Shown: piece after piece, positions 9,556-19,316 of the stretch | Position numbering within the stretch: the first letter of the stretch is position 1 | How the letters are laid out: every line of letters starts with the position of its first letter | NCBI GenBank assembly: GCA_020073365.1 | Contig: JAIQFL010000006.1 | Coordinates: 1-64,000 of the forward strand | DNA: 64,000 nt | Reading direction: 5' to 3' | Source: Terriglobia bacterium | Lineage (GTDB): Bacteria > Acidobacteriota > Terriglobia > Bryobacterales > Bryobacteraceae | The notes under the pieces: generated by a model | What the model saw: the letters and a program-made list of their open reading frames with translations, nothing else | Databases searched by the model: none | Told to the model about the DNA's origin: nothing | Translations under genes and position numbers: made by a program

Positions 9556-12139
9556 TTCACCGCCATGGTGACTACTTGTGAGGCTACTTGGCCCGCCGTC
9601 AGGTAAACGGAAACCCTGCCGCTTACCGGGACCTGGGGAGGGACGACCGCAGTCATCTGGAAGACGCCGGGCGAGCCAGGAGCCGCGCCGTACAACAATG
9701 CGCTGGAAGCGAAGCCATCGAAGTAGACGGTTACCGCTTCGGGCCGGACGCCCAACCCGGTTCCCAAGATGGTGATCACCGATCCGCGCGCCGCGGGATT
9801 GCCTGGGGAGTTCAGCGTCCCATCCGCATTTCGGATTCCTCCTGGTACAGAGCTCGACTGGTTCGTGAAGATGGCGGGCGCTGCGTCGACCACGGGCACC
9901 GTCAGCGAATTGGTGGACACTCCGCCGGAGGTCACCTGGACGGTGGCGACTCCCGAAAGGGTGGATGGAGCCAGCAGATCCGTGCCGGAGCGAGAGACCG
10001 GAACCACGCTGGCGCCATCGAAGATCACGAGCGCGTCCGGCGAAAACCCCACGCCGCTGGCGATGACCAACTCTCCCGGGGCGATCGCCCCGCCACTCCG
10101 GCTGGCGGCGTTCAGCACAGCGTTGAGGTGCGACCTTCCCGCAAGGTCGATTCTCGTCACCCAGTTGTATGTCGAGCTCTCCTGAAAAGCACCGTGAGTT
10201 GCGGTGATGAATCCGCTGCCCGCTACCAGCACGGTATTACCGGAGAGGGCGATCGATACGCCCACGGCGACCAAGGGGGAGAGGTACGTCGAGAGCAGCG
10301 TCGCCGTGCCCGCCGGGTTGATCTCGACCAGAAAGGCGCCGTAGTCCGTCGGAACAAAAGGCAATTGGGCGTGATCAGAAAAGACGAGGAGGCACTGCCG
10401 GTGGCAAAGACGTCGCCCTGGACGTCGAGCGCCAAGCCGGACACACCTCCCTCAACGTCCTTCGCATAGATCAGCGAGCCGGATGTATCGAGCTTCAGCA
10501 CAGAGGAATTACAGCCGGCATAAGTGTTTCCAGCCGGATCCATGGCGACTGCATTCCCTGTTGCGCCGGTGGTTCCACCGAAATAGGTCGAGTAGACCAG
10601 GCCCGAGCCTGGCGGATTGAATTTGGTGATGAATGCGTAGCGGTTCTGCGTGGGACTCGGAATCGTGCCTTGCAAGGCCCCGGGCGTCACCGGGAAATCC
10701 CCAGAGGTCGTAATGCCCGTCACTACGGCGCTGCCGGCCGAATCCACTGCGACCGCCGCGATGCCATCGGAACCGCTACCGCCCAGGTACGTAGAGTACA
10801 CCAGGGCGTCTCCGTTGGGCGCGATCTTCGCCAGAAATCCAGTCGCGAAAGAGACTATCGGGTTGTGATTCTCGGCGGTCTGAAAGGCTCCAGGTGTGAC
10901 GGGGAAGTCGGCAGACGAGGTATTACCGGCTACGTAGGCGTTTCCACCGGAGTCGACCGCGATTCCTTGTGCTGCATCTAGTTGCCCGCCACCCAGGAAC
11001 GACGAATAGAGGGGCACACCCGCGTCGTCCAGTTTCATCACAAACGCGTTGGAAAAGCCGTGAAGCGCTTTCTGAAACGCCTGCCCGGTCACGGGGAAGT
11101 CCGCCGACTCCGTGGAACCCGTGACGTAGGCATTTCCGCCGCTATCGACCGCCAACCCGCTGGCGGATGTGCCGTAGCCCTGTTTCCCTCCAAACACCGT
11201 AGCGTAAATCAGCCGTGTTCCCTCGGGATTTAGCTTGAGCACGAATCCGCGCTGTGGAGGACCGGAGTTGGACAGTGGTGCACCCGGAAAATCGGCTGAA
11301 AAGGCGGAGCCCACGACATAGGCATTACCGGCGGCGTCGGCGCCGACAGCTCGCATGAAATCGTTCCCCGAACCGCCGATGTACGTCGAATAGATCACCA
11401 CCGGGTCAATCACCAGGGGCTTCCGGACATCGTAAGGTCCGATCTCGAAGCGAAGGAGCCCGTCCCGGTCGAGACGCCAGGCGCCGGCAATCGACTTCCG
11501 CCGTCCGCCTGTTTCCTGATAGATGCGGGGCCGCATCTGGCGTATGGTGGATTGGCTCTCCTGGACTACGATATCCCCGTGGCTGTCTAGCCGGGTGCCG
11601 GACAGACCGGAAGACGTCATCCGGATGCGAGACGGATCGGCGCCGGGCGAAACTACCAGATCGAATTCCAGGTTGCCTTCCTCGCCGTGATACAGCAGGT
11701 CCACGCCAGGATAGATGGAGCGGAATAGCACTCCGCTGAAGTTGGCAACTCCCAGCCGCCATTGGCGTTCGTCCCGGCCTATGACGTAGTTCGTCACGGA
11801 CGGCAATAGGCCCATGCCTTCGCCCTTCACTCGTCGATTGGCACCGAGGAACTGCAGGCGCGCACCACCCGGCAGCACTATGCCTTCGCCGGTCAGAATC
11901 GTCACGCCTGCCGGCGAGCGAGCGACGAATTGGGAGGGGGAATCGTAGAACGGCGCGAAGACAATTGGGAATCGCGGCGTCGGGACCGGCTGTGTCAAGG
12001 CAGGGACCGCGCAGGCCGCCAGCAACGCCACGAGTGTCGCGCCCCTCGTGAGCGTAGACCATGAGTGCAACAGCGCGGCCAGGGGGTCGCGCGCGGACGA
12101 GGTCGTCCGCCCCACTTGGGACCTAGGCGAATTGCGCAT
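9552..12139 (-). pseudogene. SBBP repeat/TIGR03437-type protein, split by a single-nt frameshift near 10364/10365
   Basis: ORFs 10223-12139 and 9552-10364 overlap in different frames. Joining them (SSSFLITPN / LPFVPTDYGAFLVEINPAG) restores one continuous protein. Start overlaps neighbour's stop by ATGA. Confidence 0.75.
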
Positions 12140-12310
12140 CTATCCACAAAGACGCGGCAATCGCTCCATTCCACTACATCGTGTGGCGAAAACCTGGGCT
12201 CCCTTCCTTATAATAGGTATTGAAGATCCTCTTATCTCGGATCTATAATGATTGTTAGGGGAGCACCCTCTAGAAGTGGTGCTATCGACAGCCCCTCGGA
12301 GGTGGCCGAC

Positions 12311-12580
12311 ATGACGACGAGCGGAAAGCCAGACCGCGGCTCGGTCAAAATGAATTCGGAAGAATGCAAGGGGTGCGGCCTTTGCGTGGAGGCCTGCCCG
12401 CCCAAAGTCCTTCGGCTGACGGACCGGTTGAACCGTTACGGCTACCATCCGGCCGAGTATGTGGGCGCGGGGTGCACCGGGTGCGGCATCTGTTTCTTTG
12501 TCTGTCCCGAGCCCGGCGGCATCGCCGTCCTGAGGTTGGAAGTGCCGAAGGCAGCAGCACTTGCAGGAGCTGCGGCGTAG
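12311..12580 (+). CDS. 4Fe-4S ferredoxin-type delta subunit of 2-oxoacid:ferredoxin oxidoreductase
   Basis: [16 protein letters not shown] and [15 protein letters not shown]; immediately precedes the alpha subunit. Confidence 0.85.
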   Translation: MTTSGKPDRGSVKMNSEECKGCGLCVEACPPKVLRLTDRLNRYGYHPAEYVGAGCTGCGICFFVCPEPGGIAVLRLEVPKAAALAGAAA

Positions 12581-12596
12581 CGCCCAGGAGAAACCC

Positions 12597-13688
12597 ATGC
12601 AGAAACAACTCACCAAGGGCAATGAAGCCATCGTCAAGGCCGCCGTCCTGGCAGGCTGCCGGGCGTTCTACGGGTACCCCATCACGCCGGCCAGCGAAAT
12701 CGCCGAGGCGGCTGCGCTCTACCTGCCGCCGGTGGGCGGCGTCTTCGTACAGGCGGAGAGCGAAGTGGCCGCCATCAACATGCTGTACGGCGGCGCGGCC
12801 GCGGGCGTGCGCTCCATGACCGCCTCCAGCGGGCCGGGCATCAGCCTGATGCAGGAAGGCTTCAGCTACATCGCCGGAGCCGAGCTTCCTTGCGTGATCG
12901 CGGACATCATGCGCGGTGGCCCGGGACTCGGGAACATCGCGCCCGAGCAGGGCGACTACAACCAGATCGTCAAGGGCGGCGGGCACGGCAACTACCGCAC
13001 TCTGGTGCTGGCTCCCGATTCCGTGCAGGAGATGGCCGACTTCACCACCTGGGCTTTCGATCTGGCGGATGAATACCGCAACCCGGTGGTGCTGCTGGCC
13101 TACGGATACATCGGGCAGATGATGGAGCCGGTGGAGTTCGCCCGGCCCCGGCCGGTTCCCCCGGCGCCCGCCTGGGCCGTGACGGGGACGGCTGCGACTC
13201 GCCCCAACCTGATCTCTTCCATTTACCTGGAGCCGGACCTGTTGGAACGGCATATCCGCAAGCTGGAGGCCAAATACCAACAGGCGGAGCGCCAGGTATG
13301 CCGCGCCGAATGTTGGCGCACCGAGGACGCCGAGATCGTCCTGGTGGGCTACGGCATCATGGGCCGGGTTCTGAAGGCCGTGGTGGAACTGGCGCGCGCC
13401 CGCGGGTTGGCCGTGGGACTGCTCCGTCCGATCACGCTCTATCCCTTCCCGGTCGCGCAGGTGCGCGCACTCTGCCGGAGCGCCCGAGCCTTCGCGGTGG
13501 CGGAGCTCAGCACCGGCCAGTTGCTGGACGATGTCCGCCTGGCATTGGATGGCCGGCTGCCGGTGGAGTTCTTCAGCCGCGTGGGCGGCAACGTACCCTC
13601 CGCCGAGGATGTCCTCGCGTTTCTGGAGCAGAAGTTCCCGGCTTCGGCGCACGCCGAGCCGATGGAGGAGGTGCTGGTCCATGCCTAG
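12597..13688 (+). CDS. 2-oxoacid:ferredoxin oxidoreductase alpha subunit (KorA/VorB-like)
   Basis: [33 protein letters not shown]...[22 protein letters not shown] before ATG 12597. Confidence 0.88.
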   Translation: MQKQLTKGNEAIVKAAVLAGCRAFYGYPITPASEIAEAAALYLPPVGGVFVQAESEVAAINMLYGGAAAGVRSMTASSGPGISLMQEGFSYIAGAELPCVIADIMRGGPGLGNIAPEQGDYNQIVKGGGHGNYRTLVLAPDSVQEMADFTTWAFDLADEYRNPVVLLAYGYIGQMMEPVEFARPRPVPPAPAWAVTGTAATRPNLISSIYLEPDLLERHIRKLEAKYQQAERQVCRAECWRTEDAEIVLVGYGIMGRVLKAVVELARARGLAVGLLRPITLYPFPVAQVRALCRSARAFAVAELSTGQLLDDVRLALDGRLPVEFFSRVGGNVPSAEDVLAFLEQKFPASAHAEPMEEVLVHA

Positions 13689-15153
13689 CTACACGGTTAC
13701 ACACGAGAAGGCCGACTGCTTCTACGATTGCTACGAGCGCAAGGCGGAGTTGCAGCACCAGACGCACTATTGTCCGGGTTGCGGGCACGGCATCGTCCAT
13801 AAGCTGCTGGCCCAGGCCATCGATGACCTGGGCATTCAGGACCGCACCGTGCTGATCAGCCCGGTGGGCTGCTCCGTGTTCGCGTACTATTACTTCGACG
13901 TCGGCAACATCCAGGTGGCGCACGGACGGGCGCCCGCGGTGGCTACCGCCGTCAAACGCAGCCGGCCAAACAGCATCGTGATCGGCTATCAGGGCGATGG
14001 CGACCTGGCGGCCATCGGCACCGCCGAGATCGTCCACGCGGCCAATCGTGGCGAACCCATCACCGTGATCTTCGTCAACAACGGAATCTACGGAATGACC
14101 GGCGGGCAGATGGCCCCCACCACGCCGCTCGGCAAGAAGAGCACCACCTCGCCGTACGGCCGCTCGGCCCTCAACGAGGGCTATCCCCTGCATGTTTGCG
14201 AGCTGCTGAATTCGCTCGAAGCGCCGGTCTTTATCGAGCGCGTCGGGCTGGGCAATAACAAGCAGATCATGAACGCCGCGCGGGTCCTGCGCCGGGCTGT
14301 GGAAAACCAGGTCAAGGGGTTGGGGTTCTCGTTCGTGGAAGTGCTCTCCCCGTGCCCCACCATCTGGAAGATGAACCCGGTGGAGGCCCAGACCTTCGTG
14401 CGCGAGGAGATGGCCGCGACGTTCGGCGTGGCAAACTACCGCGACCGCACCAAGGAGGCGCTGGCTAGACCCGCACCACCGCCGCCTCCCGCCCTGGAGG
14501 AGCTGCCGCGAATTCTCGGTCTCTCGAATGGCCAGCCGATTGACGCGTTCGCCGCTCCACCCCCCAGGGAGCTGGATCTGCGAATCAAAGTGGCGGGCTT
14601 CGGCGGACAAGGTGTTCTGATGCTGGGGGAGGTGCTGGCCGAGGCAGGCCTCGAATCCGGCTACGAAGTCTCCTGGCTGCCGTCCTACGGCCCCGAAATG
14701 CGTTCCGGCACATCCAACTGCCACGTCCGTCTTTCCAACCACCTCATCGATTCGCCGCTGGTCTCGCGCCCCAACGTGCTGCTGGCGCTGAATGAGCCGT
14801 CCCTGCGCAAATTCCTGCCTACGGTGGAACCCGGTGGCATGGTTTTGTACAACGGTCCGGCGATTCCGGATGATTGCGTGCGGCCCGACGTCCGGGCGGT
14901 AGCCAAGCCCTTCACCCAAGTGGCCGACGAGCTGGGAAGCTCCAAGGTGGGCAATATCGTGATGTTGGGGGCGTTACTCGAGACCACCAGCCTGCTCGAT
15001 GAGGAACAGGTCACCGGCGCGCTGCGGCGCCTGGTGAAAAGCGACCGATGGTACGACCTGGATGTCGTCGCGCTGGAACGCGGCCGGGAGGAAGTCCGGA
15101 AGTCGGGCGAGTCCCTGGCGCCTTCGGGTGAAGACTACCTCTGGGGTGTGTAG
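13681..15153 (+). CDS. 2-oxoacid:ferredoxin oxidoreductase, fused beta (TPP-binding) and gamma subunits
   Basis: [15 protein letters not shown]...[15 protein letters not shown]...[16 protein letters not shown] (beta), then [24 protein letters not shown]...[18 protein letters not shown] (gamma) in one ORF. Confidence 0.87.
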   Translation: MPSYTVTHEKADCFYDCYERKAELQHQTHYCPGCGHGIVHKLLAQAIDDLGIQDRTVLISPVGCSVFAYYYFDVGNIQVAHGRAPAVATAVKRSRPNSIVIGYQGDGDLAAIGTAEIVHAANRGEPITVIFVNNGIYGMTGGQMAPTTPLGKKSTTSPYGRSALNEGYPLHVCELLNSLEAPVFIERVGLGNNKQIMNAARVLRRAVENQVKGLGFSFVEVLSPCPTIWKMNPVEAQTFVREEMAATFGVANYRDRTKEALARPAPPPPPALEELPRILGLSNGQPIDAFAAPPPRELDLRIKVAGFGGQGVLMLGEVLAEAGLESGYEVSWLPSYGPEMRSGTSNCHVRLSNHLIDSPLVSRPNVLLALNEPSLRKFLPTVEPGGMVLYNGPAIPDDCVRPDVRAVAKPFTQVADELGSSKVGNIVMLGALLETTSLLDEEQVTGALRRLVKSDRWYDLDVVALERGREEVRKSGESLAPSGEDYLWGV

Positions 15154-15160
15154 GACGCCG

Positions 15161-16996
15161 CTACGCAAAGTGTAGCTTCTTCAACAGCGCCTGAAATCTC
15201 GGATCCCCGCGCAACGGATCATAAAGGGGGTGCACCTTGATGGAGGCCAATTGCGACTCTCTCCGCGCGCACCCCTCTTCCAGCCAGTCGAGGGCTTGCT
15301 TCTTCTCCCCCAATCCCACGTGAATCACCGCGAAGCAGGCGGTCGGGACGTACTTTGTTTTGGCGAGCCTCTCGAGTTCGCTCAGCGATTCGCGTGCTTT
15401 CTGCTGGTCGCCCAGCAGTGCGTAAGCCTGGCCCATCGCGCCCAGAATATTGGGGACGTCTCCCGCCAGCGCGCGTCCTTTTTGCAGCATGGCGAGAGCT
15501 TCCGGGTATCTGCCCATTTGTATGCAGGCTCTGCCCATCGAAGTGTATGCCTTGAAAAAGGACGGGTCGACATCGAGGATCTCACGATAGCTCGCGAGCG
15601 CCGCCTCGTAATCGCGGAGCATCATCAGGAGATATCCCCGTCCCTCCGAGAGGATGCTGGAGAGCGGGTCGAGCTGGTGCGCGATTTTGAGCTCGGCGAG
15701 CGCCTCCTTGAAGCACCCCAGCACCGCGTAATGATCGATCCCCAGCCAAAAATGCGCGGTCGCGTACCCCGGATTGAGTGCAATGGCGCGGTGGTAGAGC
15801 CGCCCGGCGTCGTGCCACTCCCAGTCGTAAATTCCGCGGATGAATGCCAGCGAGGCGTGCGGCTCGGCCAACTCCGGGTCGAGCGCAATGGCCCGCTGGG
15901 CTGCTGCTTTGGCTTGCGGAAAGCCTTCCGCGGGGTGCATCAGGCCGTAGTCCACCAGAAGGCTGTAGCCGTCCGCCAGACCCGCATAGGCCAGGGCGGA
16001 GTCCCCATCGGCGGCAACCGCGTTTTGAAAGCACTCGACGCTTTGCTTGAGGTGCTGCGGGCTTCGCTGGTGCCACAGGTAGCGGCCCTTGAGGTACCAA
16101 TCGTATGAGCTAACGGTGGTCCGTCCACGCCCCACGCGAGCGTCTTCCCGGCCGCCGGAGAGCTGCACGCGCAAGGTCCGCACGATGGCCAGCGCGATCT
16201 CCTCCTGAATCGCGAAAACGTCTTGCATTTGCCGGTCAAACGTCTCCGACCACAGATAGACCCCGGTCTCCGTGTCGATGAGCTGGGCTCTCACCCGCAG
16301 GCTCGGTCCCGCCATGCGCACGCTGCCCGTCAGCACCGTTTCCACATTCAGTTGTTGGCGAATGGCGAGGATGTCCTGTTGCCGGCCGCGCAATTGCGCC
16401 GCGGTGTTCCACGCCACCACGCGCATTCCCGGCAGCTTGGTGAGGGCATGGATGAGCTCCTCGGTCAGGCCGTCGCTGAAGTATTCGTTCTCCGGATTGG
16501 GGCTGAGATTGAGGAACGGCAGCACCGCCGTGGTGATGACACCGGTTTCGGCGGGCATCGGAGGATTGGGAGGAGTCTCCGTCCTGGCCCGGATGTGAGG
16601 GGCATAGCCGCCTCGTGGGAATTCGATGACGATGGGATCGGAGCGGCCTTCGCCCTCGTAGTAAGCCTTCAGTTTAGAGCGCAGGCGGCGGGCTTCCACG
16701 CGGACGATGGGGTCCACGCGGGGATCGTAAGACTGCTTTCGATCGAACACTTCCACGCCGATCAGGTATTCCTTGAGCTCCTCGGCCTTGCCCACCAGCG
16801 TCCATTCCACGGCCAGGCGCAGAAAACGCCCCATGCGTTCGGAGCGGGCGAACAGACCGTGCGCCAGGATCTTCTCCAGTTGCATCCGGACCGCCGATTG
16901 GACGGGGACCTGTCGAGCCTCAGACACTTGGGGATTTTCCGCTGTAGCTATTATTCTATCGTCTGGAAGGGGATGCCATCCGGCTCTTGCTGCCAA
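15161..16996 (-). CDS. TPR protein with N-terminal regulatory-like region and TolB/FlgO-like domain
   Basis: VAVLPFLNLSPNPENEYFSDGLTEELIHAL-type motif, followed by multiple TPR-like repeats. Confidence 0.75.
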   Translation of the reverse strand: MAARAGWHPLPDDRIIATAENPQVSEARQVPVQSAVRMQLEKILAHGLFARSERMGRFLRLAVEWTLVGKAEELKEYLIGVEVFDRKQSYDPRVDPIVRVEARRLRSKLKAYYEGEGRSDPIVIEFPRGGYAPHIRARTETPPNPPMPAETGVITTAVLPFLNLSPNPENEYFSDGLTEELIHALTKLPGMRVVAWNTAAQLRGRQQDILAIRQQLNVETVLTGSVRMAGPSLRVRAQLIDTETGVYLWSETFDRQMQDVFAIQEEIALAIVRTLRVQLSGGREDARVGRGRTTVSSYDWYLKGRYLWHQRSPQHLKQSVECFQNAVAADGDSALAYAGLADGYSLLVDYGLMHPAEGFPQAKAAAQRAIALDPELAEPHASLAFIRGIYDWEWHDAGRLYHRAIALNPGYATAHFWLGIDHYAVLGCFKEALAELKIAHQLDPLSSILSEGRGYLLMMLRDYEAALASYREILDVDPSFFKAYTSMGRACIQMGRYPEALAMLQKGRALAGDVPNILGAMGQAYALLGDQQKARESLSELERLAKTKYVPTACFAVIHVGLGEKKQALDWLEEGCARRESQLASIKVHPLYDPLRGDPRFQALLKKLHFA

Positions 16997-17080
16997 TACG
17001 CTATTTGTGGTTCCACGTACCAGAAACTAAAATGTGCGTAGCGGTTGGAATGCCGTTTGCTCGTTTTGCCGGAAGATAAG

Positions 17081-19234
17081 ATGCCGCGTACCATATTGCC
17101 CGGGAAACCTTACCCCCAGGGCGCCACCTGGGATGGAACCGGGGTAAACTTTTCGCTCTACTCGGAGAAGGCCACTGGCGTGGAATTGTGCCTCTTCGAG
17201 GATGTGGATTCCGTGGACTCCGAGCCCGTCTCGATTCGGGAATGTACCGGATACGTCTGGCACTGTTATTTGCCCGGAGTGAAGCTCGGCCAGTTGTACG
17301 GATATCGCGTCCACGGGCCTTATGAGCCCGAACGTGGCGAGCGCTTCAATCCCGCCAAGTTGCTGATCGATCCGTACGCCAGGGCGCTGGCAGGTGGATT
17401 AAATTGGGACGCTCCGGTGTTCGGGTATACCATCGGTGACCTAGGCGGGGACCTCTCGTGCGACGGAAAAGACGACGCTTGGGGGGTCCCCAGGTGCGTC
17501 GTAACGACTTCGCATTTCGACTGGGAGAACGACCGGCCGCCGCTTACGCCTCTGCACGATTCCATCCTTTATGAATTGCACGTGAAAGGCTTTACCGCCT
17601 CGCACCCCGAGATCCCCGAAGAACTGCGCGGGACCTACGCGGGGCTGGCCCACCCCGCAGCTATCGATTACCTGAAGAAACTGGGGATCACCGCGGTGGA
17701 GCTGATGCCGGTCCACGAGTTCGTGGACGACAAACATCTGCTCGACAGGGGCCTGCGGAATTACTGGGGCTACAACTCGATCAACTTCTTCGCGCCGGAA
17801 GCGCGTTACAGCGCGTCGGGCCACGGCGGAGAGCAGATCGGCGAGTTCAAAGCTATGGTGCGGGCCCTGCATCGGGCCGGCATCGAGGTCATCCTGGACG
17901 TGGTCTACAACCACACCGCCGAAGGGAACCAGATGGGGCCCACGCTCAGTTTCCGGGGCATCGACAACTCTACCTACTACCGGCTGGTCCAGGAGACTCC
18001 CCGCTACTACATGGACTTCACCGGCACCGGCAACACGCTCAACGTGCGGCACCCGCAGGTGCTCAAACTGATCATGGACAGCCTGCGCTACTGGGTGCAG
18101 GAAATGCACGTGGATGGCTTCCGTTTCGATCTGGCATCCGCGCTGGCGCGCGAACTGCACGAGGTAGACCGGCTTTCGGCCTTCTTCGACATCATCAATC
18201 AGGACCCCGTGATTTCGCAGGTGAAGCTGATCGCGGAGCCCTGGGATGTCGGCGAGGGCGGCTATCAAGTGGGGAAGTTTCCGCCTTTGTGGGCGGAGTG
18301 GAACGGACAGTACCGCGACGGGGTGCGCCGGTATTGGAAGGGCGACGATGGACAACTTGCGGAGTTGGGCTACCGTCTCACCGGGTCGAGCGACCTCTAC
18401 CAACGCGACGGCCGGCACCCTACCGCCAGCGTCAATTTCGTCACCGCGCACGATGGCTTCACGCTCGATGACCTGGTGAGCTACGACCAGAAGCACAACC
18501 GGGCCAACGGCGAAGAAGATCGCGATGGCACGAACGACAACCACTCCTACAACTACGGAGCGGAGGGCCCTACCGGCGATCCGGAAATCCTGGAAACGCG
18601 CGAGCGGCAGAAGCGGAACTTCCTGTTGACGCTGTTGACCTCGCAAGGCGTCCCGATGATCTGCGGCGGCGACGAGATGGGCCGCACGCAACAGGGGAAC
18701 AACAATGCTTACGCGCAGGACAGCCCGCTCAGTTGGTACGACTGGAATCTGGACGACCGGCGGCGGTCGCTATTGGAATTCACGCGGCGGCTGGTGGAAC
18801 TGCGGCGCCAGCATCCCAATCTGCATCGCCGAAAGTTTTTTCAGGATCGCCGGATCGACCCCGGAACGGAGCAGCGCCAGGTGAACGGACATACCGAACC
18901 GGACATTGTCTGGTTGCGGCCGGACGGCATCGAGATGACCCCCGAGGAGTGGAATCAGGGTTGGGTCCGGTGCATCGGACTGCAACTGAACGGACGAACG
19001 CTGGATGACGTGAATGGCGTTGGCGAGCCCATTCGGGACGAGACCTATATGATTCTTCTGAACCCGCATCATGAGCCGATCAAGTTCTTCATGCCGCCGA
19101 AGGAAGGGATCGGTTGGGAGGTCATGCTTGACTCCGGAGCTCCGGAAAGGAGCGATAAGCCGGTAATTGGGCCAGGGGAATTCCATGAGCTGATCCCGCG
19201 GAGCACCGCCTTGCTGCGGGAGCTGACGGATTGA
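17081..19234 (+). CDS. glgX: Glycogen debranching enzyme GlgX
   Basis: PGKPYPQGATWDGTGVNFSLYSEKATGVELCLF; VILDVVYNHTAEG; GFRFDLASAL; LIAEPWDVG; VTAHDGFTLDDLVSY. Confidence 0.92.
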   Translation: MPRTILPGKPYPQGATWDGTGVNFSLYSEKATGVELCLFEDVDSVDSEPVSIRECTGYVWHCYLPGVKLGQLYGYRVHGPYEPERGERFNPAKLLIDPYARALAGGLNWDAPVFGYTIGDLGGDLSCDGKDDAWGVPRCVVTTSHFDWENDRPPLTPLHDSILYELHVKGFTASHPEIPEELRGTYAGLAHPAAIDYLKKLGITAVELMPVHEFVDDKHLLDRGLRNYWGYNSINFFAPEARYSASGHGGEQIGEFKAMVRALHRAGIEVILDVVYNHTAEGNQMGPTLSFRGIDNSTYYRLVQETPRYYMDFTGTGNTLNVRHPQVLKLIMDSLRYWVQEMHVDGFRFDLASALARELHEVDRLSAFFDIINQDPVISQVKLIAEPWDVGEGGYQVGKFPPLWAEWNGQYRDGVRRYWKGDDGQLAELGYRLTGSSDLYQRDGRHPTASVNFVTAHDGFTLDDLVSYDQKHNRANGEEDRDGTNDNHSYNYGAEGPTGDPEILETRERQKRNFLLTLLTSQGVPMICGGDEMGRTQQGNNNAYAQDSPLSWYDWNLDDRRRSLLEFTRRLVELRRQHPNLHRRKFFQDRRIDPGTEQRQVNGHTEPDIVWLRPDGIEMTPEEWNQGWVRCIGLQLNGRTLDDVNGVGEPIRDETYMILLNPHHEPIKFFMPPKEGIGWEVMLDSGAPERSDKPVIGPGEFHELIPRSTALLRELTD

Positions 19235-19258
19235 GTAGCGGGCAGCTCGTGAACCCTG

Positions 19259-19301
19259 AAAACCGGTGCGGTTTTGCGGGCCGACCGCTCTCTGACGGTC
19301 G
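19259..19301 (+). repeat. Two hairpins between glgX and treZ (family C-like)
   Basis: AAAACCG-GTG-CGGTTTT (19259-19275) and CGACCG-CTCTCTGA-CGGTCG (19282-19301). Confidence 0.65.
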
Positions 19302-19316
19302 CGGCTCCGATCCACA

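Noticed and set aside
19259-19275. AAAACCG-GTG-CGGTTTT hairpin as a classical rho-independent terminator
   Set aside because: Stem too short and no downstream T-run clear of the stem; kept only as a hairpin/repeat.
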